Source: Alysiella sp. (GTDB lineage: Bacteria; Pseudomonadota; Gammaproteobacteria; Burkholderiales; Neisseriaceae). From it: a DNA stretch of 11,308 bases. Both the position numbers and the translations under genes were made by a program. Positions 1 to 4,646 of this stretch are shown piece by piece (positions within the stretch are counted from its first letter, which is position 1; each line of letters opens with the position of its first letter). Below the pieces are notes generated by a model that ran no database searches, had not been told where the DNA came from, and saw only the letters and a program-made list of their open reading frames with translations. The stretch is taken from assembly GCF_030525755.1 (NCBI RefSeq), contig NZ_JAUNEC010000055.1:1-11308 (forward strand). Reading direction: 5' to 3'.

Positions 1-35
1 CTTCGTGCAAATCAAGAAAAGAAAAGGACAGCATC

Positions 36-533
36 ATGAAAACCCGATGCCCCTGCTGCGGTGCAGAAAATTCGCTTGATGCCCTGCTCGCCCACGATGA
101 AGCGCGTGTCGCTGTGTGGGCGGTGGCGCAGCTGGGCGGCGAAATCGGGCGGTTGGCGGTGCAATACATTGCCCTGTTTCGCCCAAGCAAAACCGCGCTC
201 ACATTTGACCGAATGGCAAAACTGCTCAACGAAATCCTGCCCGATATGCAACGCCAAGCCATCACACGCGACCGTGTGGAATATCCAGCACCGTTAGAAG
301 CATGGGTGTACGGTTTCCGCGAAATGCTCGCCAAACGGTCTTCAGGCAGCCTGAAACTGCCGCTCAAATCACACGGCTACTTGTACGAAATCATCGCCAG
401 TTGGCAAGGGCAAGGTTTGCGAAGCCCCCACCCTAGCCCTCCCCCACAAGCAGGGGAGGGAATAAATGGTAAACAAGCCGAAGCCAGCCAAACCCTGTCC
501 GCTGCCATGCAACTACAAGGACTACGCCGATGA
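36..533 (+). CDS. Mu-like early-region protein of unknown function, N-terminal CxxC pair
   Basis: A 165-aa protein that I do not recognise to family level. It opens with CPCCGAEN (residues 5-12), a pattern typical of one half of a zinc ribbon; I see no obvious second CxxC pair, so metal binding is uncertain. The middle (about 20-125) is mixed and soluble-looking, with the string PSKTALTFDRMAKLLNEIL. Start 36 is preceded by AAAAGGAC about 8 bases upstream. It overlaps the next gene by 4 bases (ATGA), so the two are probably translationally coupled. Its position ahead of gam fits the poorly characterised early genes of Mu-like phages. The C-terminal third carries a proline/glycine-rich stretch (PHPSPPPQAGEG, about 131-142) encoded by a palindromic repeat, described separately. 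It also holds a DUS palindrome. Reading frame is well supported; function unknown. Confidence 0.75.
   Translation: MKTRCPCCGAENSLDALLAHDEARVAVWAVAQLGGEIGRLAVQYIALFRPSKTALTFDRMAKLLNEILPDMQRQAITRDRVEYPAPLEAWVYGFREMLAKRSSGSLKLPLKSHGYLYEIIASWQGQGLRSPHPSPPPQAGEGINGKQAEASQTLSAAMQLQGLRR
341..355. repeat. DUS palindrome TTCAGGCAGCCTGAA
   Basis: A 15-bp near-palindrome that contains AGGCAGCCTGAA on the forward strand and AGGCTGCCTGAA on the reverse strand, two reported Neisseriaceae uptake-sequence dialects in one site. It lies inside the coding region and reads in frame as part of SGSLKL. Confidence 0.7.
425..462. repeat. Palindromic REP-like repeat inserted in frame in a coding gene
   Basis: Arms CCCTCCCC (437-444) and GGGGAGGG (453-460) form an 8-bp stem with an 8-base loop, preceded by CCCCCACCCTAG. 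This kind of sequence, read as PHPSPPPxAGEG, recurs across many proteobacterial genomes as a dispersed palindromic element. Here it is read through in frame, adding a low-complexity Pro/Gly segment near the C-terminus of the host protein. Composition differs clearly from the flanking sequence. Confidence 0.65.
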
Positions 534-925
534 ATGCCCCCAAGAAAATGCCCGACTGGGCATACAACCAAATGCTTGAAGGACTGCAAAAACTCTTGAT
601 TTTAAGGCTACAAGGCGCACCGCCAGCCGACACCATTACCGCATTGGCCACCGTGTGGGAAGAAGCATTAACACCGCTCACGCGCCATTGGCAACAGGAT
701 TTAGACAGTAACAGGCTGCCTGAAGCCTTCCGCCGTGTGATACAGCAATCGAGCAAATGGGTCGCCCCAGCGCAACTGATAGAACAAATCCCTGCACGGC
801 AAGTCCCACCAATTGCAGGACTAATCGAAGCCAAACACCCACCGCTCACACCCGAGCAAATCGCCAAAAACAAACAGCGATTAAAGCAAATCCTGCAAAT
901 ATTGGCGCAAGCCAAACAACTGTAA
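530..925 (+). CDS. Mu-like early-region hypothetical protein, 131 aa
   Basis: A 131-aa mostly helical protein that I do not recognise. It starts at ATG 530 inside the end of the previous gene (ATGA overlap) and is probably coupled to it. The N-terminal half (MNAPKKMPDWAYNQMLEGLQ) is followed by LATVWEEALTPLTRHWQ, then a basic and amphipathic C-terminus with EQIAKNKQRLKQILQIL (about 108-124). A DUS (713-724) lies inside the gene and encodes RLPEAF. Its place just before gam suggests an accessory early function, but nothing in the sequence identifies the role. The reading frame is supported by length, coupling and matching codon use. Confidence 0.75.
   Translation: MNAPKKMPDWAYNQMLEGLQKLLILRLQGAPPADTITALATVWEEALTPLTRHWQQDLDSNRLPEAFRRVIQQSSKWVAPAQLIEQIPARQVPPIAGLIEAKHPPLTPEQIAKNKQRLKQILQILAQAKQL
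713..724 (+). repeat. DUS AGGCTGCCTGAA
   Basis: Exact 12-mer of the Simonsiella-type uptake dialect, located in a coding region. Confidence 0.75.
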
Positions 926-946
926 ACACAGTCTACCTGAAGCCCC

Positions 947-971
947 GTAGGTCGGGCATTCATGCCCGACA
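947..971. repeat. Intergenic inverted repeat GTAGGTCGGGCAT..ATGCCCGACA, copy 1
   Basis: GTCGGGCAT (951-959) and ATGCCCGAC (962-970) are perfect 9-bp arms around a 2-base centre. A second copy with the same arms and the same GTAG lead-in lies at 2696-2720. A degraded DUS (AGTCTACCTGAA, 930-941) sits just upstream. Dispersed repeats with this core are common in Neisseriaceae intergenic DNA. Confidence 0.7.
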
Positions 972-1002
972 CAATCCTTTAACCCAAAATGGAGACAAAA
1001 CC

Positions 1003-1524
1003 ATGACAAAAAGCAAAACCAAAACCCAAGCCGTCATCGGCTGCCAAAGCCGTGATGAAGCCACTGAAGCCATCAAACGCATTGGCGATTTAGTCCGCGA
1101 CAAAGAACGTGTTCAGGCAGCCCTAAACGACCAAGTCGCCGAATTACAAAAGCAGGCAGGTGAAGCAGTTGCACCGCTAACAGCCGAAATCGAACAACTG
1201 GAAGAAGCCGTAAAGGTATGGGCAACCGCCCACCGCGATGCGCTGACCGACAACGGCAAAGTCAAATTCGCCGATCTGACCACAGGCATCATACGCTGGC
1301 GCAACAATCCGCCCAAATGCACCGTTTCAGGTGTCGATGCGGTACTCGCGCTGCTGGAAAACAACCCGATTTTTGAACGCTTTATCCGCGTGAAAAAAGA
1401 AGTGAACAAAGAAGCGGTGCTGAACGAACCCGAATTTTTTGCTGCCCACCCTGTAGCAGGGCTGAAAATCGTGCAAGGCAAAGAGTTTTTTGTGATTGAA
1501 CCGCATAATCAGGAATTGGCGTAA
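1003..1524 (+). CDS. gam: Mu Gam-like host-nuclease inhibitor
   Basis: A 173-aa protein, essentially the length of Mu Gam (174 aa). Gam proteins are Ku-like dimers that bind double-stranded DNA ends and shield phage DNA from host exonucleases. Family signs: a coiled-coil segment (about 15-75, ERVQAALNDQVAELQKQAGE...LTAEIEQLEEAV), then the VKFADLTTGIIRWRNNPPKC block and a C-terminal ...KIVQGKEFFVIEP ending. I place the start at ATG 1003, with GGAG 8 bases upstream; the longer frame reaching back to 757 overlaps the previous gene and the intergenic repeat and does not look like protein. It follows the two early genes and ends at a DUS and a strong hairpin facing a reverse-strand module. Confidence 0.92.
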   Translation: MTKSKTKTQAVIGCQSRDEATEAIKRIGDLVRDKERVQAALNDQVAELQKQAGEAVAPLTAEIEQLEEAVKVWATAHRDALTDNGKVKFADLTTGIIRWRNNPPKCTVSGVDAVLALLENNPIFERFIRVKKEVNKEAVLNEPEFFAAHPVAGLKIVQGKEFFVIEPHNQELA

Positions 1525-1526
1525 TC

Positions 1527-1538
1527 AGGCTACCTGAA
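1527..1538 (+). repeat. DUS AGGCTACCTGAA
   Basis: Exact 12-mer of the Eikenella-type dialect, directly after the gam stop codon. Confidence 0.75.
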
Positions 1539-1549
1539 GCCCAAACAAA

Positions 1550-1575
1550 CCGCCCGATGCGGCAACATCGGGCGG
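1550..1575. terminator. Strong hairpin between convergent genes
   Basis: CCGCCCGATG (1550-1559) and CATCGGGCGG (1566-1575) make a perfect 10-bp GC-rich stem with loop CGGCAA. It lies between gam and the convergent reverse-strand gene ending at 1598. No clear T-run follows on either strand, so it may act as a bidirectional barrier or a Rho-assisted terminator rather than a textbook intrinsic one. Confidence 0.55.
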
Positions 1576-1597
1576 GATAATCGACAAACAAACCGTT

Positions 1598-1768
1598 TTA
1601 ATCGTTGTTGGCCAAATAGCTCAAATAAGCATAATCAGCCAGCACCAACAACGAACAGCCCAATTGACCCGTTTGGTCTTTGTCCAGCTTACCACCGTCT
1701 ACCAATTGATAACCCAAAAAATGAAGGGCATCGTGCAGGGCTTCGTAGTGTTTGGGTGCGCGGTTCAT
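1598..1768 (-). CDS. Small partner protein of the antirepressor module, 56 aa
   Basis: A 56-aa reverse-strand gene starting MNRAPKHYEALHDALHFLGY. It is shorter than most gene-calling cut-offs but is supported in two ways. It begins 3 bases after the stop of the antirepressor at 1772, with GGAGG from the end of that gene as ribosome binding site. It also has a clear homologue at 5800-5988 in the same relative position behind the second antirepressor: both share an AL..LG core, then LGC..LVLADYA. Function unknown. The conserved two-gene pairing suggests the small protein works with, or modulates, the upstream DNA-binding protein. Probably soluble and helical; no signal peptide or membrane segment. 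Confidence 0.75.
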   Translation of the reverse strand: MNRAPKHYEALHDALHFLGYQLVDGGKLDKDQTGQLGCSLLVLADYAYLSYLANND

Positions 1769-1771
1769 GGT

Positions 1772-2404
1772 TTAGCCCTCCAAAGCCAAAGATTGTTGGA
1801 CATCGGGCAAAGCCTGTTTCTGGCGCATCGCCGCATTGCCCAGTTTGCCTGCGCGAATGTACCTTTCGGCAGGCGCGTAATCGACCAAACCCAAACGGGA
1901 CAAGGTTTTGAGGCGGTAGCGGATGCTGTCGGGCGACAAATCCAACAGTTTGCCCATTTCCTGATGCGTCAGCCCTTTATTGTAATAAACCAATAATTTG
2001 AGCATATCAGGTCGGGCGCGACAGTATTCGTCTTGCAACTCTTCAATCAGCTCGTTGGGCTGCAGGTAGCCTGAAGCGATATGCTCAACCAACTTCTCTT
2101 TTGCCCATGCACGAAAGGCTTTGGCATTAGGTGTATTGGCGAAGAAGCTCACCAAATTACAGCCTGAATGACTGAAAATTCTTGTTTCTCTTAATTTTCC
2201 GTCAATCGCCATCAATTTAATGGTAGTTGAATCATCGTCTGAAAATTCTTCAATATGACGGTTGTAGAGATTGTTTACACCATCTCGGGCACGTTTAGCA
2301 GAAAAACCCAACGCCAAGCCCAATTGTTCGGCTGTCAACCATTTGCTGCCGTTGTGGTCAATCACAGAGATTTGATGAGGGTTAAAAGTAGAAATAGAAG
2401 ACAT
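1772..2404 (-). CDS. BRO-N-like phage antirepressor/regulator with C-terminal HTH
   Basis: A 210-aa protein in two parts. The N-terminal part (about 8-108) resembles the BRO-N/antirepressor domain: WLTAEQLGLALGF near residue 22, then ARDGVNNLYNRHIEEF, and the diagnostic block FSHSGCNLVSFFANTPNAKA..AW near 77-100. BRO-N domains bind DNA and occur in phage antirepressors. The C-terminal part (about 115-210) has a winged-helix-like stretch, LTHQEMGKLLDLSPDSIRYR...LGLVDYAP, and ends QQSLALEG. That C-terminal half is clearly homologous to the Rha-type protein at 5227-5796, whose N-terminus is unrelated, so one of them is a domain swap. SD AAAGGA lies ahead of ATG 2404. The module faces against the early operon and looks like an accessory insertion between gam and gemA. 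Confidence 0.82.
   Translation of the reverse strand: MSSISTFNPHQISVIDHNGSKWLTAEQLGLALGFSAKRARDGVNNLYNRHIEEFSDDDSTTIKLMAIDGKLRETRIFSHSGCNLVSFFANTPNAKAFRAWAKEKLVEHIASGYLQPNELIEELQDEYCRARPDMLKLLVYYNKGLTHQEMGKLLDLSPDSIRYRLKTLSRLGLVDYAPAERYIRAGKLGNAAMRQKQALPDVQQSLALEG
2064..2075. repeat. DUS-like AGGTAGCCTGAA (degenerate)
   Basis: On the reverse strand this reads TTCAGGCTACCT, with AGGCTACCTGCA overlapping: 11 of 12 matches to the main local dialect. Within the antirepressor gene. Confidence 0.45.
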
Positions 2405-2636
2405 AATAGGATTTCCTTTTGTGAAAAGAGGAACCCCGTTTTGAGCGGGGCGGTCAGGGGCTCAAAACCGTCCTATAAGCGGCGAGCGTATTTCCCGAAG
2501 GTGTTGTATTAGCTGCACCCCCGACCATTGAAAAAAGTTTGCCTTTTCCGTGCTGCCCCAAAACGTTTCAGACAGACACAAAAAATCCACATTCACGGCT
2601 GTGGTGCCGTATAGGAAAGGGCTTTTGAGACCCATG
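2405..2636 (-). ncRNA. Long structured leader of the antirepressor, possibly C4-like antisense RNA
   Basis: About 230 bases of reverse-strand transcript precede the antirepressor start. Two hairpins near the gene share sequence and cannot form together: GTTTTGAGC/GCTCAAAAC (2460-2468 with 2438-2446, 9 bp) and CCCCG/CGGGG (2446-2450 with 2434-2438). Farther upstream are GGTG/CACC and ACGGC/GCCGT stems. C4 antisense RNAs are known to precede and control ant-type genes in P1, P7 and related phages by pairing with the downstream leader; the position and the mutually exclusive stems fit that idea. I cannot run a covariance search, so the family name is a hypothesis. The structured leader itself is well supported. 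Confidence 0.45.
2509..2592 (-). CDS. Possible 27-aa leader peptide in the antirepressor leader
   Basis: Reverse-strand ATG at 2592 opens a 27-codon frame beginning MWIFCVCLKRFG and ending in TAA at 2509. It lies inside the structured leader. No convincing Shine-Dalgarno sequence precedes it, and the frame could be chance. Listed because translated leaders in front of antirepressors are known and because its stop lies just before the mutually exclusive hairpins. Confidence 0.2.
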   Translation of the reverse strand: MWIFCVCLKRFGAARKRQTFFNGRGCS

Positions 2637-2641
2637 TATTT

Positions 2642-2670
2642 ATCTTAATCCGTTTACACAAATTTTGCAA
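2642..2670 (-). promoter_or_regulatory. Probable promoter and operator of the antirepressor module
   Basis: On the reverse strand: -35 TTGCAA (2670-2665), 17-bp spacer, -10 TAAGAT (2647-2642). A 19-bp pseudo-palindrome, TTTACACAAATTTTGCAAA (2653-2671), covers the -35 and most of the spacer, as a repressor site would. The promoter spacing is good; the operator is inferred from symmetry only. Confidence 0.5.
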
Positions 2671-2695
2671 ATGTTTTGTCATTTCAATTGTCCGT

Positions 2696-2720
2696 GTAGG
2701 TCGGGCATTGATGCCCGACA
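2696..2720. repeat. Intergenic inverted repeat GTAGGTCGGGCAT..ATGCCCGACA, copy 2
   Basis: Arms GTCGGGCAT (2700-2708) and ATGCCCGAC (2711-2719), identical to copy 1 at 947-971 apart from the centre. The pair brackets the gam plus reverse-module segment. Confidence 0.7.
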
Positions 2721-2739
2721 TCTGCCAGACAATGCCAAC

Positions 2740-2766
2740 AGGCTGCCTGAAGGCTTCAGGTAGCCT
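2740..2766. repeat. Inverted pair of DUS of two dialects
   Basis: AGGCTGCCTGAA (2740-2751) faces TTCAGGTAGCCT (2755-2766, the reverse complement of AGGCTACCTGAA). They form a 12-bp stem with one G-T wobble and a 3-base loop. There is no T-run after the stem in the forward direction. Neisseriaceae often build terminators from inverted DUS pairs; here the pair sits upstream of gemA. Confidence 0.65.
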
Positions 2767-2852
2767 GAAAAATCCCAAATCCAAACGGGTTTAAAACCCC
2801 ATTTCAAGCCCGTTTCAGTTTGTGATTTGAAACAAAAGAAAGGAAAAACATC

Positions 2853-3290
2853 ATGGCAAGAATGACTTATGAACAAAGACGGCAAGGCTTAATCGCCAAA
2901 ATCCATGTTGCCCAAACGCAGCTTGCGCTGGACGATGACAGCTACCGCGCGATTTTGCAGCGCATCACAGGACAAAACTCGTGCAAAAATTGTGATTTAT
3001 TGCAATTGCAGCGTGTCATGGCGGAAATGCAACGCTTGGGCTTTAAACCCACCACCCAATCCATCGGTCGCAAACCACTTCATTTTACCGATGTGTCCGA
3101 TTTAATGGCCAAATTGAGCGTGTTATTGCGCCAAACCGAAAAATCATGGGCATATGCCGATGGCATGGCACGTCAAATGTTCCAAAAAGACAAGGTCAAT
3201 CAACTGGACGCACGACAATTGCACAAATTGGTGGCTGCGCTCAACATTCATCATCTTAAACAACAGGCCAATGCCGCCAAACAAGCATAA
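2853..3290 (+). CDS. gemA: GemA / Mu gp16 family regulatory protein
   Basis: A 145-aa protein matching the Mu gp16 (GemA) family. In Mu, GemA is a middle-early protein reported to affect host gene expression and DNA topology. Family signs: the N-terminal block LIAKIHVAQTQLALDDDSYRAILQRITGQNSCKNCDLLQLQRVMAEMQRLGFKP (about 13-67), in which the L.DD.YR..L...TG core and the spaced helices are typical, followed by a C-terminal region with SWAYADGMARQMF (about 98-110). ATG 2853 has AAAGGA 8 bases upstream. It lies directly before mor, the same order as in Mu. An inverted CCGCC/GGCGG (3297-3318) follows the stop. Confident family call. Confidence 0.9.
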   Translation: MARMTYEQRRQGLIAKIHVAQTQLALDDDSYRAILQRITGQNSCKNCDLLQLQRVMAEMQRLGFKPTTQSIGRKPLHFTDVSDLMAKLSVLLRQTEKSWAYADGMARQMFQKDKVNQLDARQLHKLVAALNIHHLKQQANAAKQA

Positions 3291-3379
3291 AAAAATCCGC
3301 CAAACACAGGGTCGGCGGCGTGAAAAAATATCAAATGAAACAAAATTATACCACAACTTCACACAGAAGAAAGCCGACC

Positions 3380-3847
3380 ATGAAAGCCCAATACTTTACC
3401 GATGCCGATTTTCAAGAACTGCAACACCTTCTGCCGCCTTCTTTTCTGTCATTGATTGCCGTTGCGGGGACTGAAGCCGCTTTCGCGCTGGTGCGTCAGC
3501 TTGGTGGCACCCATTTTCCGATAGGCAAAAACCAAACCGCTGCGGGCAAACGCCTGTTTGCCTCGCTTGCCGAAATTGTCGGAGAACCCATTGCCGACAA
3601 AATCAGCCGCGCCTACGAAACCGAACGCAAAATTTGGATACCCAAATGCCAAGATGCGGTGCTTGAAATGCGAAACCGCCTAATCCGCCGCCAATTCGAC
3701 GAACTCACCGCCAACGGACACATGAGTGCCCAATTGGCCGTACGCAATCTGGCTTTGGCGCACAATCTGACTGAACGCTGGGTATGGGAAATTACCGCCC
3801 AAACCGACAAAACGCCAGAAGCCTCGCAGCAGCAGGCGCTGTTTTAA
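3380..3847 (+). CDS. mor: Mor-family middle/late transcription activator
   Basis: A 155-aa protein of the Mor/C activator family, which in Mu dimerises, binds upstream of middle or late promoters and recruits RNA polymerase through alpha and sigma70. Family signs: VRQLGGTHFPIGKN (residues 38-51, the conserved GG), a dimerisation helix region (54-83), the hallmark IWIPK (85-89) at the start of the beta-strand linker, and a C-terminal HTH (about 104-137, RNRLIRRQFDELT then LAVRNLALAHNLTERWVW). I use ATG 3380 rather than upstream GTG 3320 because family similarity begins here; its Shine-Dalgarno (GAAGAAAG) is weak. Mu Mor is 129 aa, so this is slightly longer, with a Gln/Ser-rich tail. A strong terminator follows at 3915. 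Confidence 0.92.
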   Translation: MKAQYFTDADFQELQHLLPPSFLSLIAVAGTEAAFALVRQLGGTHFPIGKNQTAAGKRLFASLAEIVGEPIADKISRAYETERKIWIPKCQDAVLEMRNRLIRRQFDELTANGHMSAQLAVRNLALAHNLTERWVWEITAQTDKTPEASQQQALF

Positions 3848-3914
3848 AACAAAACACAAATTCAGTTATTCAGGATTATTTAATAACTGGATAAAGCATT
3901 GAAATCCATAAACC

Positions 3915-3945
3915 AAGCCGTCTGAAATATTCAGACGGCTTTTTT
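3915..3945 (+). terminator. Intrinsic terminator built from the N. meningitidis-type DUS core
   Basis: AAGCCGTCTGAA (3915-3926) and TTCAGACGGCTT (3930-3941) form a perfect 12-bp stem with loop ATA, then a T-run. It ends the gemA-mor unit. The core GCCGTCTGAA is that of classical Neisseria DUS, unlike every other DUS in the window. The tail TTTTTTGCGTGGTTTTTTTGGGG is nearly identical to that after the 4582 terminator. Confidence 0.9.
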
Positions 3946-3970
3946 GCGTGGTTTTTTTGGGGGAAAATAC

Positions 3971-3999
3971 TTGACTTGGTTATCGTGTTACGATATAAT
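3971..3999 (+). promoter_or_regulatory. Promoter P1 with operator O1 in the spacer (cassette 1)
   Basis: -35 TTGACT (3971-3976), exact 17-bp spacer, -10 TATAAT (3994-3999). The spacer contains TATCGT-GTT-ACGATA (3981-3995), a 15-bp palindrome that would be blocked by a bound dimer or tetramer. The site recurs in similar form at 4422-4433, just behind the RHH gene of the same cassette, which makes that RHH protein the likely ligand. Confidence 0.85.
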
Positions 4000-4022
4000 C
4001 CATTTCATGGATTAGGAAATCA

Positions 4023-4051
4023 GAAACCCGCCGTTGGAGGCAGCGGGTTTC
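4023..4051. other. Leader hairpin of cassette 1
   Basis: GAAACCCGC (4023-4031) pairs with GCGGGTTTC (4043-4051), 9 bp. It lies just upstream of the toxin ribosome binding site on the sense RNA. On the opposite strand it is the likely 3' end of the antisense RNA, although the T-tract there (TGATTTCC) is poor. Confidence 0.7.
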
Positions 4052-4074
4052 AAAAAAGAAAGGAGGTGATGAAA

Positions 4075-4134
4075 ATGATTAGGTTCTTAATCCTGTTACT
4101 GATTATGTTACTGTTCTCTGACAAAGCATGGTAA
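4075..4134 (+). CDS. Ibs-like 19-aa hydrophobic type I toxin, cassette 1
   Basis: The peptide is MIRFLILLLIMLLFSDKAW, 19 residues. It lines up without gaps with E. coli IbsC (MMRLVIILIVLLLISFSAY as I recall it): same length, one basic residue at position 3, a core of Leu/Ile, then a polar S-containing end and a final -A-aromatic. Ibs peptides insert in the inner membrane and depolarise it when overproduced. The Shine-Dalgarno AAGGAGGTGAT (4060-4070) matches the 16S anti-SD over 11 bases. ATG 4075 lies 8 bases after AGGAGG; ATG 4069 in the same frame (MKMIRF..., 21 aa) is an alternative. An antisense promoter, leader hairpin and 3' hairpin surround it, as expected for a type I toxin. Toxicity is inferred. 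Confidence 0.75.
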   Translation: MIRFLILLLIMLLFSDKAW

Positions 4135-4147
4135 CGTAGTCTAACCA

Positions 4148-4177
4148 AGGGGTGGCGGAAACGCCGCTCCTTCCTCC
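4148..4177 (+). other. 3' hairpin and anti-Shine-Dalgarno tract, cassette 1
   Basis: AGGGGTGGCG (4148-4157) pairs with CGCCGCTCCT (4162-4171) across a GAAA loop: 10 pairs, two of them G-U type and therefore stable only in the sense RNA. CTCCTTCCTCC (4167-4177) can pair with AAGGAG or GGAGG of the toxin ribosome binding site (4060-4066). This would permit a fold-back that hides the start. It is not followed by a T-run, so transcription can continue into the RHH gene. Confidence 0.7.
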
Positions 4178-4189
4178 AAACTTTTCAAC

Positions 4190-4218
4190 ACTATACCGCC
4201 AACCGTTTTAAAAATCAA
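4190..4218 (-). promoter_or_regulatory. Antisense promoter, cassette 1
   Basis: On the reverse strand: -35 TTGATT (4218-4213), 17-bp spacer, -10 TATAGT (4195-4190). The -35 is the complement of the AATCAA that leads into the RHH ribosome binding site. The same arrangement is found in cassette 2 (4854-4882), although the spacers differ, which argues for selection. Confidence 0.75.
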
Positions 4219-4229
4219 GGAGTATGCCT

Positions 4230-4409
4230 ATGGTTGATAAAGAAAAAATCCTTGAAGCAAAAAAGCGATATGAGCAAAAAAGGCTTGTAAAGCATGTTTC
4301 TTTCAATCTGGAAAAAGAGAAAGAGCTTGTTGAGTTTGTTCAAACCGAAGCAGCAGATTTCTCAAATTGGGTAAAAGAGACAATCAAGGAAAAAATGCAA
4401 AAAAAATAG
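4230..4409 (+). CDS. Arc-like ribbon-helix-helix repressor, cassette 1
   Basis: A 59-aa protein beginning MVDKEKILEAKKRYEQ. A charged N-terminal arm (1-20) precedes a beta-strand KHVSFNLEKE (21-30), helix A (KELVEFVQ), a turn, and helix B (FSNWVKETIKEKM). The VSFNL strand parallels PQFNL of Arc, where strand side chains read the operator. I choose ATG 4230, not 4224: AAGGAG (4217-4222) is 7 bases from 4230 and only 1 from 4224, and the homologue in cassette 2 has only the equivalent of 4230. It should be expressed from P1 together with the toxin. Its probable operators are O1 in P1 and the near-copy immediately behind its stop. Autorepression is inferred from this placement. Confidence 0.82.
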   Translation: MVDKEKILEAKKRYEQKRLVKHVSFNLEKEKELVEFVQTEAADFSNWVKETIKEKMQKK

Positions 4410-4438
4410 TTGCTTTTTGTTTCGTAATACGATAGCAG
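4410..4438 (+). promoter_or_regulatory. Promoter with operator O1-like site behind the RHH gene, cassette 1
   Basis: -35 TTGCTT (4410-4415) begins on the base after the RHH stop codon; 17-bp spacer; -10 TAGCAG (4433-4438), weak. The spacer holds TCGT-AAT-ACGA (4422-4432), the same arms as O1 (..TCGT-GTT-ACGA..). The analogous site in cassette 2 has the same position relative to its gene. Confidence 0.6.
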
Positions 4439-4444
4439 TATACC

Positions 4445-4626
4445 TACTGTTGAAACAGTAATGAAAATTCTCCCGATGCTGGAACATCGGGGGAACAGGT
4501 GGAAAGCAGTGCTACGAACACTGCCATTTTGCATGAAATTAATGAATACAAACGGATTAAATCAAACCACTAACCCCAAAGCAGCCTGAAAGCAGGGGTA
4601 ACACCTTGCTTTCAGGCTGTTTTTTG
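4445..4626 (+). ncRNA. Multi-hairpin transcript of unknown role
   Basis: Three consecutive hairpins follow the 4410 promoter: TACTGT/ACAGTA (4445-4450 with 4455-4460, loop TGAA), CCCGATG/CATCGGG (4472-4478 with 4485-4491) and GCAGTG/CACTGC (4506-4511 with 4519-4524). Transcription would end at the 4582 terminator, giving about 180 bases. The only frame, MKLMNTNGLNQTT... from 4533, is 18 codons with no ribosome binding site. The layout copies the three-hairpin leader of the Rha gene at 5110-5189, so this may be a small RNA or a leader whose gene has been lost. Confidence 0.5.
4582..4625 (+). terminator. Intrinsic terminator with CAGCCTGAA core
   Basis: CAGCCTGAAAGCA (4582-4594) pairs with TGCTTTCAGGCTG (4607-4619), 13 bp, followed by a T-run. 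The tail TTTTTTGCGTGGTTTTTTGGGG repeats that after the 3915 terminator, so terminator plus promoter were duplicated as a unit. Confidence 0.9.
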
Positions 4627-4646
4627 CGTGGTTTTTTGGGGAATGC

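Larger units (their letters stand above)
4018..4183 (-). ncRNA. Predicted Sib-like antisense antitoxin RNA, cassette 1
   Basis: Predicted from a reverse-strand promoter at 4190-4218, with transcription starting near 4183 and running through the 3' hairpin, the whole toxin ORF, its Shine-Dalgarno and the leader hairpin, where it probably ends. The size of about 165 bases is close to Sib RNAs (roughly 110-150 nt). Full complementarity to the toxin mRNA would block translation and promote decay. Ends are estimates from promoter and hairpin positions. Confidence 0.6.

Noticed and set aside
757..1002. N-terminal extension of the gam frame back to 757
   Set aside because: It overlaps the 530-925 gene and the intergenic repeat, lacks a ribosome binding site and does not resemble Gam; ATG 1003 gives the family length.
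3297..3318. CCGCC/GGCGG stem after gemA as a terminator
   Set aside because: Only 5 bp with a 12-base loop and no T-run; mor is probably co-transcribed with gemA.
4224..4229. ATG 4224 as start of the cassette 1 RHH gene
   Set aside because: Only 1 base from the Shine-Dalgarno and absent in the homologous cassette 2, where only the downstream ATG exists.
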